From assembly GCA_022010095.1 (NCBI GenBank), contig CP091739.1:1240001-1304000 (forward strand): a DNA stretch of 64,000 bases. The letters run 5' to 3'. Positions 55,823 to 64,000 of this stretch are shown here, piece after piece. The position numbers and the translations under genes were made by a program. Source of the DNA: Clostridium sp. Its GTDB lineage: Bacteria; Bacillota_I; Bacilli_A; RF39; UBA660. Positions within the stretch are counted from its first letter, which is position 1, and the number at the start of each line of letters is the position of its first letter. The notes beneath the pieces are model-generated. The model ran no database searches, was not told where the DNA came from, and saw only the letters and a program-made list of their open reading frames with translations.

Positions 55823-56266
55823 ATGATAAAAAAAATAATATGTGTTGGTAAAATAAAAAGAAAAAAATATTTAAATCATTTAATAAATGATTATAAAACT
55901 AGAATATCAAAATATCATAAAATAGAAATAATAGAACTTAAAGATAGAGGTATAGATAGTGAATCAAATGAAATACTAAATCATTTAAACGATAAAGATT
56001 ATAATATATGTATGGATATCAATGGAAAAGAATATACATCAATAGAATTATCAAACTTAATAGATAATACTTTCACAAATGGTTATGGAACAATAACATT
56101 CATAATAGGTGGAAGTGATGGTATAAAAGACATTGTTAAAGATAAATGTAACATGAAATTATCATTTTCACACCTTACATTTCCTCATGGATTATTTAGA
56201 GGAATATTACTAGAACAAATATATAGAAGTTTTAAAATATTAAACAATGAAAGTTATCATAAATAA
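55823..56266 (+). CDS. rlmH: RlmH, 23S rRNA pseudouridine-1915 methyltransferase
   Basis: SPOUT enzyme. MIKKIICVGKIKRKKYLNHL start, then GYGTITFIIGGSDGIKDIV (SAM-binding knot) and SHLTFPHGLFRGILLEQIYR then YHK at the end, the hallmark finish. 147 residues, normal, frame intact. The start was chosen at the ATG one base after the M23 stop, and not four codons earlier. Confidence 0.95.
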   Translation: MIKKIICVGKIKRKKYLNHLINDYKTRISKYHKIEIIELKDRGIDSESNEILNHLNDKDYNICMDINGKEYTSIELSNLIDNTFTNGYGTITFIIGGSDGIKDIVKDKCNMKLSFSHLTFPHGLFRGILLEQIYRSFKILNNESYHK

Positions 56267-56290
56267 AATAAACATAAAAATATTATTAGT

Positions 56291-57493
56291 ATGTGGACAA
56301 TATTAATAATATTTTTTTATTTTGTTTTTTTCAGTTTATTTGTCAATAAAATTAAAGTTTCAAAACTATAAAATCAACATTAAAGAACTAATTAGAAATG
56401 ATAAAACATCTCTTTATTTAACACTTGGTACTAAAATAGGGGTAGGTTCAATAATAGGTACTACATCATCAATAATAATAGGTGGATTTTTCATCTGTGA
56501 TATGGATAATATTATTTTTCTATTTTTAACAACATCAATTATTTATTATGAAGCATATTTTTGGAAGAAAAAAATAGAGTTAAACTTAATAATAATTATA
56601 TAGGTGGACCAAACTTTATCATTAAAAAAATAAGTTAATTAGTTTTTATATCACTTATACTTTTTATTATTAATTTACACATTTATGTTTCAAATGATAC
56701 AGATGAATACAATAAGTAATATGATATTATTAAATGTTAACATAAGTAAAAAGTTAATATTAATAGTTTTTTTCTAATTATTCTTTTAGTAACAATCAAT
56801 CTAAAAAAATAAAAGAAATATTAAATATTATGAATAAGTTAGTACCAATAATGTGTTTATTCTTTATAATTATTTGTCTTTATGGAATTATTAGTAATTA
56901 TGATATATTGCTTTTCTTCTATAAAAAAATATATTTAAAAAGATATTTTTTTAGTATTAAATCAATGTTATGTGGTATGATTATTGGTATAAAAAGAAGT
57001 ATATTTATGAATGAATTATTGATAGGTACAACATCTCTTAGTGCATCAAGTGATAGAAATGATATAAATACAAGCATTAAATATCAAATATTATCAGTAC
57101 TATTTATAACAATAACAATGAGTGTTTTTAATAAGTTCTCTTATATTAATATATATTTATAATAACCCTATCATAAATGATTATAATTTACTTATAAATA
57201 ATATATTTGAAAGTACGTATGGAAGTATTGGAACTTTATTTTTTTAATAATAATACTTATCTTATTTGGATTTACTACTATATTAAGTGGATTTTTATAT
57301 AGGTAAAACTAATATTGAATATTTAACTAAATCTAAATTGATTCTTAATATATTTAAATTACTATTCATAGTTGTAACACTATCTGGAATTATAATTAAT
57401 AATTTCTTTATATGGAAATATTTAGATAATTTAATATTTATAATGATTATAATTAATTCTTATAGTATAATTAAGTCATTAGGAAGTGATTAA
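56291..57493 (+). CDS. AGCS-family (sodium:alanine symporter-like) transporter, frameshifted
   Basis: LGTKIGVGSIIGTTSSIIIG is the family block LGTRIGVGSLAG, and GMIIGIKRSIFMNELLIGTT then SASSDRNDINTSIKYQI is the divergent form of the conserved GxxRGxFSNEAGxGS region. About ten hydrophobic segments, roughly 395 residues, shorter than typical 450-residue members, and the GGP motif is retained as YIGGPNFIIKK. Transport of small amino acids is expected from the family; key residues differ, so the substrate is uncertain. Many indels from 56500 to 56960. Confidence 0.65.
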
Positions 57494-58167
57494 TGTGATA
57501 GGTAATGATTGGGATACTGTTTTAGAACCTGTATGGAAGAGTTCAGGATTTCATAAATTTATGAATATTGTAAAAGAAGAATATAAAACACATACATGTT
57601 ATCCAGAATATAACAATATATTTAATGCATTAAAGTTAACGCCATATAATAATGTTAAAATAGTTATATTAGGTCAAGATCCATATCATGGAGAAGGTGA
57701 AGCACATGGACTTTCTTTTAGTGTACAAGAAGGTGTAAAGTTACCACCAAGTTTACAAAATATATTTAAAGAACTTTATGATGACTTAGGAATTAAGAAT
57801 GGTAGTAGTGGAGATTTAACACCATGGGCTAAAGAAGGTGTACTTTTATTAAACTCAGTATTAACAGTTAGAAAAGATATGCCAGCATCACATAAAGACC
57901 TTGGATGGAACTTACTTACAGACCATATAATAAAATTATTAAATGAAAGAAATACACCAACTGTATTCATTCTCTGGGGCAACTTTGCTCGTGCTAAAAA
58001 AGCATTTATAACAAATAAAAATCATCTTGTAATAGAAAGTACTCATCCAAGTCCTTTTTCTGCAAGAAACGGATTTTTTGGAAGTAAACCATTTAGTAAA
58101 GCAAATAATTTCTTAAAAAAGAACAATATAAAAAGAAGTGAATTTTACACTTCCAAATCATTATTAA
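57486..58167 (+). CDS. ung: Uracil-DNA glycosylase, family 1
   Basis: Removes uracil from DNA. IVILGQDPYHGEGEAHGLSF carries the catalytic Asp, LPPSLQNIFKELYDDLG and LLLNSVLTVRKDMPASHKDL are typical, and HPSPFSARNGFFG holds the catalytic His loop. About 227 residues. The raw frame runs on to 58223 with a non-family tail; removing one A near 58133 gives the usual end NFTLPNHY and a stop at 58167. GTG start, overlapping the upstream stop. Convergent with the LemA-like gene, overlapping by about 20 bases. Confidence 0.95.
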
Positions 58168-58720
58168 AATTAATATCTAATTCTTTTTCCTTCAATAATA
58201 TTTCTAATTTTTCAATTTCTTAATTTTTAGAAATAATATTGTAAGGAAATCTTTTTTTATCATATTATTATATTGTAAAGTATATTTATTATAATAAGTT
58301 CTAATAGAAACTATTTTTTTAAATCATTATTTTTCATATTTCTTAACATAATCTTTTTAAAGTTTTTAAGATCTTTAGATTTAGGATTATCTTCTATAAC
58401 ATGAACTAATTCTTCGTAGCACTTAATTAATTTCTTTTTCATCTTTAAATGAATCTAAACTATCTATTTCTAAATCTTTAACTTCATCAAAAGCAGTACT
58501 TTCACATTTAAATTTACTAGTCGCAACTTTTTATCATTTTAGATATTATTTCATTTTTTTACGTTTAAGTTCGTCTATACATTCTTTTTTTCACTATCAT
58601 CAAGTAATTCTTTCATCTCATTTAATTTTTTTCAGCATAATATTTAAATAATATAATAGTTAACATTACAAGAACTATTAGTATTACAAGTATTAATGCT
58701 ATTACATTTAATGTATTCAT
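58145..58720 (-). CDS. LemA-like protein, frameshifted
   Basis: N-terminal membrane helix MNTLNVIALILVILIVLVML, long helices with ATSKFKCESTAFDEVKDLEI, and near the end SIRTYYNKYTLQYNNMIKKF then PYNIISKIKKL, matching the LemA block (xxRxYYNxxVxxYNxxIxxFPxNI). About 190 residues. LemA proteins are membrane-anchored helical bundles of unclear role. Indels near 58570, 58545, 58590, 58320 and 58255. Confidence 0.6.
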
Positions 58721-58773
58721 TATTATCACATCCTAAACTATATTATATCAAAAAAATGGTATTCTTTTAAAGA

Positions 58774-59109
58774 CTATTTTGCATATGTAATTCTTTCATC
58801 AAATTCTACAAAGTCAACATATATCATTAAAATTAAATAACTTTTATTATTTTCCACATCATTAATAATTAAGTTATCACGTCCTGCGTGTTCAATTAAG
58901 CCAACAAATACTCTATCTCTCCATTCAACAGAATCTGAAAATGAAGCATGTACTCTTACTTTTTTTCCAATATTGTTTCTAAGAATGTTTTCTATATAGC
59001 TTTGTTCAATAGGCTCATTAGAATTATTAAAATTATCAATAATTGGATTATTAGTATCTCTTTCTATATCATTAATAAATACTGGTGTTCGATAATAACT
59101 ACCATTCAT
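58774..59109 (-). CDS. gerQ: GerQ, spore coat protein
   Basis: SYIENILRNNIGKKVRVHAS, then FSDSVEWRDRVFVGLIEHAG and RDNLIINDVENNKSYLILMI with YVDFVEFDERITY: the complete GerQ domain. 111 residues after a short Asn-rich lead. GerQ is cross-linked into the spore coat and is needed for normal germination in Bacillus subtilis. The frame is intact. A GGAGATGA ribosome-binding site precedes the ATG. Confidence 0.92.
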   Translation of the reverse strand: MNGSYYRTPVFINDIERDTNNPIIDNFNNSNEPIEQSYIENILRNNIGKKVRVHASFSDSVEWRDRVFVGLIEHAGRDNLIINDVENNKSYLILMIYVDFVEFDERITYAK

Positions 59110-59161
59110 ATAGTCATCTCCTTTACTAGTATTATTTAATGATTAACTAAATTAATTGTGA

Positions 59162-59243
59162 TTATTTTTCACTATTTTTATTCAAATAGCTGATAGAAAC
59201 ACTAAATAAAAGAACTGAAGCTATAATAAAAAGGATTAATCAT
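59162..59243 (-). CDS. Possible small single-helix membrane protein
   Basis: After one T-run correction the frame is MINPFIIASVLLFSVSISYL then NKNSEK. About 26 residues, one membrane span. It lies between the signal-peptidase-like gene and gerQ, on the same strand. No ribosome-binding site stands out. Confidence 0.25.
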
Positions 59244-59257
59244 AATTTTTATATATC

Positions 59258-59644
59258 TTATACATAGACCTTAAAAGAAAATTTAGCCTTTCCAACTATA
59301 GAACCATAATTAATATTATGAACTAAATCATCATTATTACCTTTAGTAGTATATTTAAGTCCATCTATATTATCTATCTTTTTGACTACATATTTATTAC
59401 CATATTTATAGCAGATAATATCGCCAATATTATAAGTGCCATCTTTAGTATATATTAGAGCAATATCACCAGTTTTATAATATGGACTCATACCATCATC
59501 ATATATAGGAAAATATGAATAATCAAGAACACTAGCGTAATCTTTATGATATACATATTTATTTATATAAGTAAAAGCTGCTGCACTTAAAACTATTATG
59601 TACAACACTATCATAATTACTTGAATTGTATTCATTAATCTCAT
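59258..59644 (-). CDS. Signal-peptidase-I-like protein lacking the catalytic serine
   Basis: One N-terminal membrane helix (TIQVIMIVLYIIVLSAAAFT), then FPIYDDGMSPYYKTGDIALI, where type I signal peptidases have SGSMxPxxxxGD: the nucleophile Ser is Gly here. Later TTKGNNDDLVHNINYGSIVG matches the tail of SipW-type enzymes. 128 residues, frame intact. The fold is kept but cleavage is unlikely unless another residue serves. Its neighbour gerQ suggests a sporulation-related context. Confidence 0.65.
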   Translation of the reverse strand: MRLMNTIQVIMIVLYIIVLSAAAFTYINKYVYHKDYASVLDYSYFPIYDDGMSPYYKTGDIALIYTKDGTYNIGDIICYKYGNKYVVKKIDNIDGLKYTTKGNNDDLVHNINYGSIVGKAKFSFKVYV

Positions 59645-59725
59645 ATATATTTTTCATATAGATATTATATCATAACTCTTTTAAAAAAATTAATAAATAA
59701 TTTATAATGAAAGTGGAGGTTAACA

Positions 59726-60292
59726 ATGAAAAATCAAAATAGGGGTATCTAATCATCATGTACATTTAACACATGAAGCATTAGAGGTATTATTTGGTAA
59801 AGATTATGAACTAACTAAAAAAAAGAGATTTAGTTCAAAAAAAGGTCAATATGCATGTGAAGAAACAGTAACTCTTAAAAAAAGATGATAAAAATACTTG
59901 AACATGTAAGAATAATAGGGCCATGTAGAAAAATATACTCAAGTTGAATTATTAGATAGTGATAATGAATACTTTGGTATTAATGCACCAACTAGAAAAA
60001 GTGGAGTTCTAGATAATAGTGAAACATTAACTATAGTTGGACCAAAAGGTGAGTATGAGGCTAAAAGTATGGTTATTGTTTCTAATACGCATATTCATAT
60101 GAGTAGTGAAGACTTAATTAATTTTAATGTTTCTAATGATGAAATTGTAAAAGTTAAAAACAGATAGTGGTCTTATTATTGAAGACGTACATATTAAAAA
60201 GTGATGAAACATGTGTACTTGAGATGCATATGAATAAAGATATAGCTAGGTCTCTTAATATAGAAACAGGAGATGAGGTAGAAATATGTTAA
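59726..60292 (+). CDS. pduL: PduL-type phosphate acyltransferase, frameshifted
   Basis: Transfers an acyl group between CoA and phosphate (acetyl-CoA and acetyl-phosphate in stand-alone forms). Corrected start [20 protein letters not shown] with zinc-binding His pair, [40 protein letters not shown], then [20 protein letters not shown] with the second His pair. About 188 residues, without the microcompartment-targeting extension. GGAGGT before the ATG. Five or six run errors. The stop overlaps the next ABC gene start. Confidence 0.9.
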
Positions 60293-61207
60293 AGCTCGAA
60301 CATGTAACAAAATATTACGATGATTTTAGAGCAGTAAATGACCTTTCATTTGAAGTAAAAGATGGAGAAATATTTGGACTTTTAGGAGTAAATGGTGCTG
60401 GTAAAACAACAACATTTAGAATGATTATGGGCCTTCTTGATATAACAGAAGGCAATATAACACTTAATGATAAAAAAAGATAGATTATAGTGTTACAGAT
60501 GAAATTGGATTCTTAACAGAAGAAAGAAGTTTACTTCCATCAAAGACAGTTTTAGAGCAGGCAATATATTATGGAGTACTAAAAGGTCTTACTGAAAAAG
60601 AAGTAGAAAAAAAGACTAGATAAGTATTTAGAAGAATTCAATATTACAGAATATAAAAATAAAAAAATAAAAAGAATTATCAAAAGGAAATCAACAAAAA
60701 ATACAATTCATAATAAGTATAATTCATGAACCAAAAACTACTTATATTAGATGAACCATTTAGTGGGTTAGATCCAATAAATGTAGAAATGTTCAAAAAA
60801 GAAATATTAAGACTTAAAAAAAACCAAAAAACTATGATAATATTCTCATCACATATGATGGAACATATAGAATATTTTTTTGTGATTCATTAATAATACT
60901 TGTTCATGGTAATACTGTTTTTAAAAAGGAAAAACTTACTAAAAATAAAAAGAAGACTTTAGAAAGAAAAAAATATAAAAAGTTATTGCTGATTTAGATG
61001 TAGATGATATTAAGAAAAATAGATGGTGTAGAGGACATTGAAGTTAATAAGAATGAATACACTATTAAAATATCTGATATAAAATACGTAGAAAGTGTAT
61101 TTAAAAAAAGTATCTAAATGTAATAATGTAACTAAATTTGTAGTTGAAGAACCAACTTTAAATGAAATATTTATAAGTAAAGTAGGTGAAGCATATGAAA
61201 AAAATAA
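60286..61207 (+). CDS. ABC-2 exporter ATPase (NatA-like), frameshifted
   Basis: Walker [21 protein letters not shown], signature [20 protein letters not shown], Walker [20 protein letters not shown] and the switch [20 protein letters not shown]. The C-terminal accessory domain ends [20 protein letters not shown]. About 300 residues. The ATG overlaps the pduL stop; its own end overlaps the permease start. The pair resembles NatAB sodium exporters, though drugs or peptides are possible. Confidence 0.9.
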
Positions 61208-62550
61208 GTTTAGATTTTTTTGACAAAAAGACAGTATTAAAAAAAGAAAGTATGTACTAAATCATTTAGAATAATAAATATAGTTCTTCTTATAATAATA
61301 GTTGGTCTTGTAAATTTAGATTCAATTGTTAAATTATTTGGAGGAGATTTTGAAGATAAAATAAATGTATATGTTATTGATAATGTTGGTATTTATAATG
61401 AACTTGAAACGACATTAAATAGTGGTTATAAGGATATATTAGATAGTTATAATACTGAAATTAAAGCATCAGATAAGACTATTGATGAACTTAAAGAGGA
61501 TATTATCAAAGATGAAACAAAGGATGTAATAATAAATGTAAAGAAAGTAGATAATGTATCACTTGATAAAATGTTTGATGCTGAAGTAATATCATATGAA
61601 AAAATAGATAAACTATTATATCAAGATATTATAAATGCATTAAATACTACTAAAGCAAATATGGCTTTAAAAGAAGCAAATATCAGTTCTGAATTACTTA
61701 ATAGTATTTATAATCCAGTAGAAATAGATAGAATATATCTTAATGAAGATATGAATGATAATCAAGAATTAATAGAAATGATAGGTACTGTATTAATAAT
61801 AGTATTTATATTACCATTCTTTATCTTAATATTATTGATAGTTCAAATGATAGGTGCTGAAATTAATGAAGAAAAAGAGTACTAAAAAGTATGGAAGTTA
61901 TTATATCAAGTGTATCTCCACAAGTACATTTTTATGTCTAAATTAATATCAGCGAATGTATTTGCAATATTACAAGGAATATTATTAATTTTATATTCAG
62001 TAATAGGTATAGTTATAAGACTTTTAACAACAGGTACAAGTGGTGTTGGAAGTGTAGTAGGTGCTTCTGAAGTAGGAAAAATAAGTGAGTATATAAATAT
62101 GTTTACATCAAGTGAACTCGCAACAAGATTAGTAAGTGGAATACCATTTTTTATAATATTGATGCTACTTAGTTTCTTTGCTTATTCATTATTTATTGGA
62201 GTACTTGCTAGTATGACAACTAATATGGAAGACTATAATCAAATACAAACACCAGTAATGGTATTTCTTATGATAGGTTATTATTTAGCAATATTTGCAT
62301 CAGTTTATCAAGGCTCAATATTTATAAAAGTAGCAGCATTTATACCATTTATATCAGGTATACTTGCTCCAGTACTTTATACACTTGGTGAAATGAGTAT
62401 ATTAGATTTAATAATTTCTATAGGATTACTTGCAGGTACATGTGCATTACTTTATAAATATGGACTTAGAATATATAAGGCAGGAATACTTAATTATTCT
62501 TCAAGTAAATTATGGAATAAGATATTTAAATCATTAAAGGAAAAAAATAA
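61195..62550 (+). CDS. ABC-2 exporter permease (NatB-like), frameshifted
   Basis: Start KNKFRFLTKRQY, first helix FRIINIVLLIIIVGLVNLDS, a large extracellular loop of about 150 residues (DNVGIYNELETTLNSGYKDI, KVDNVSLDKMFDAEVISYEK), then five hydrophobic segments beginning MIGTVLIIVFILPFFILILL with the cytoplasmic motif GAEINEEKSTKSMEVIISSV. About 450 residues, as in NatB. One A less near 62545 gives the stop at KSLKEK. Works with the ATPase just upstream. Confidence 0.88.
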
Positions 62551-62551
62551 T

Positions 62552-63186
62552 ATGGATAATAATAATTTAAAAAAAGCAAATTAAATTTTTAAAAATAATA
62601 TTGTTAATTATTGGTATCTTATTTGTACTTTTAGTACCAATTAAGAAAACATATAAAGATGGTGGGACTAGAGAATATAGTGCAATTCTTTATAAAAGTA
62701 ATCAAATGGCATACATTTGATGATGATTATGAAAGTGGATATAAAGATACAACTGAAATACATATTTTCCCAACTAATTTTCATAGTCTAGATTATTATA
62801 AAAAAATAAAACCAACTAGTTTATACATAATGAATCATAATAAAACTAAAAGGGTAAAAGCAAATACCGGATCATATAGTTGGTGTGTACTAGATATAAA
62901 TAACAACCTAACAAATACATGCGAGGTAGCAGAAAAAGATAGTCCAGCAGATATGAATTATAAAGAAACTTTATCTGTTAAAAGAAATGAAAAAATATAT
63001 CACAATAATGATATGAAAGTTAGTAAAGTAGAAGTGTATAGTAATGGTAAACTAAATAGATTACTAGATTATATAGAGCATGAAAAAGCAATAAGAATTA
63101 ATTTAGAAAAAGGTGATTATATAATCGCAATACATGCTGAATATACTGAAGGAAATGTATGCTATTCATTAAAAAAATACACGTAG
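62552..63186 (+). CDS. Membrane-anchored hypothetical protein, frameshifted
   Basis: Starts MDNNNLKKQIKFLKIILLII, one membrane helix followed by PIKKTYKDGGTREYSAILYK, a start I recognise from uncharacterised anchored proteins of gut Firmicutes, then TEIHIFPTNFHSLDYYKKIK and a beta-rich domain ending YTEGNVCYSLKKYT. About 205 residues. It is probably last in the pduL-ABC operon, as a terminator follows at once. Confidence 0.55.
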
Positions 63187-63188
63187 AA

Positions 63189-63222
63189 TAATGTTAACAA
63201 CTTGTTAACATTTTCTTTTACA
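63189..63222 (+). terminator. Terminator of the pduL-ABC operon
   Basis: AATGTTAACA, two bases, TTGTTAACATT and a T-rich tract. Confidence 0.75.
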
Positions 63223-63283
63223 TAAATAGTTTAAAATAAAAAAAGATTGTATGTTAAAATAATCAAACACAAATGAGGTAAAG

Positions 63284-64000
63284 ATGAAAAAAATAATATA
63301 GTTGTTGATAAAATACCTGAAGAATATATGATAAAAAAAGTTTAGGTTCTGGAGTAAGTGCTGAATGCTTTTTAACGAGTGAAGGAAAAGTATTTAAGAA
63401 GTATCATGATGAGAATAATAGATGGATATATAATTCACATAAAAAAATAAAGAACGTTATGATAGTGAAATATTTGTATTTCCTGAATCATATGTATTTA
63501 AAGGAAAAAGTGTCTCCAGAATGCTTTATAGGCTATATGATGGAATATGTAAAAGGTTTTTAAATATAGTGAACTTGAAAAATAGTATTCTTATAAGGAA
63601 TTTAATAAATGCGGTTAAAAAGAATAGAAAGAGAAATAAGAATTCTTACGTTTCAAGGACTTATGTTTACTGATTTAAATAGAGATAACATCATGTTTAA
63701 AACAATAAACGAGCCTAAAGTAATAGATACAGATTTATATGAAGCAACTTATAATGATATGTTTGGTGATATGTTTAAAGAAAATATAAAAGAACTTGCT
63801 GAAACAATTATTAGTGATATATTGAGTAGTGGATTATTAGAATCACTTAAAATGAATAGGTATATTTTAGATTGTGGTTGTTATGGTATGGTGTTACCTT
63901 CAGTGATGATGGAAGAATTATTAAATTATGCTGAACAAAGACTTGAAACTAGTATAATTACATATGGCGAATATAAGAATGGATTAAAATTACTTAAAAG
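63284..64000 (+). CDS. Small protein-kinase-like protein, partial at right edge, frameshifted
   Basis: VDKIPEEYMIKKSLGSGVSA is a glycine-rich loop, EGKVFKKYHDENN could hold the nucleotide-binding Lys, GYMMEYVKGF is a hinge-like piece, and FQGLMFTDLNRDNIMFKTIN with KVIDTDLYEATYN gives the catalytic Asp, Asn and metal-binding Asp of a kinase fold. It lacks the usual HRD and DFG spelling (TDL and DTD). The end lies beyond the window; at least 235 residues. GAGGTAAAG lies before the ATG. A relative lies at 3.5-4.3 kb. Confidence 0.55.

Overview
The window comes from a very AT-rich, low-GC Gram-positive bacterium that forms endospores or descends from spore formers. Spore genes (cotJC with a fused cotJA-cotJB, gerQ, a Cse60-like gene), a MurE with the DNPR motif of meso-diaminopimelate ligases, rplI-dnaB, NAD-dependent ligA, mscL, rsgA and a phosphoketolase all point to Bacillota, probably a gut Bacilli/Erysipelotrichia-like lineage; I cannot place it further from sequence alone. 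Almost every gene is split by frameshifts at A or T runs. Wherever I could compare with a well-known family, removing one or two bases from a run restored the protein, so this looks like an uncorrected long-read assembly and not mass pseudogenisation. Gene limits below are for the reconstructed genes, even where the raw frame is broken.

Layout. 0-12.8 kb: end of an ABC exporter, the cotJ spore-coat operon (minus), an ORF-less group II intron, tsaE, a kinase-like protein, phosphoketolase, a Tim44-like membrane protein, mraZ-murE (minus), an EamA transporter, mscL and a DUF4236 protein. 12.8-33.9 kb: an accessory-looking stretch of mostly small genes, rich in HD-domain hydrolases (four), transglutaminase-like proteins (one fused to an ASCH domain), a radical-SAM/DUF4130 DNA-repair pair coupled to a divergent GroEL-like chaperonin, RsgA, GyrI-like and Sir2-like proteins, an HD plus P-loop kinase fusion next to a RyR-domain protein, and several membrane proteins.

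34-45 kb: a stack of serine-recombinase elements beside tRNA-Gly(TCC). Three copies of a 12-bp tRNA-3'-end-like motif, each followed by its own terminator, mark the junctions. The element nearest the tRNA carries a recombinase, a MobC-like protein and a possible oriT hairpin. The middle one carries a recombinase, a C5 methyltransferase, a restriction enzyme with a B3-like domain and an OLD-like ATPase, so it is a compact defence island. Of the third, only the first 18 recombinase codons and the same hairpin remain.

45-64 kb: mainly core genes: ligA, a GGDEF protein with an extracellular solute-binding-like sensor, a YihY-family membrane protein, a Cse60-like protein, rplI, dnaB, a LysM/G5/M23 peptidase, rlmH, an AGCS-type symporter, ung, LemA-like, gerQ, a signal-peptidase-like protein, pduL, an ABC-2 exporter and a second kinase-like protein that runs off the right edge. 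Xfp and PduL together would give acetyl-phosphate and its interconversion with acetyl-CoA.
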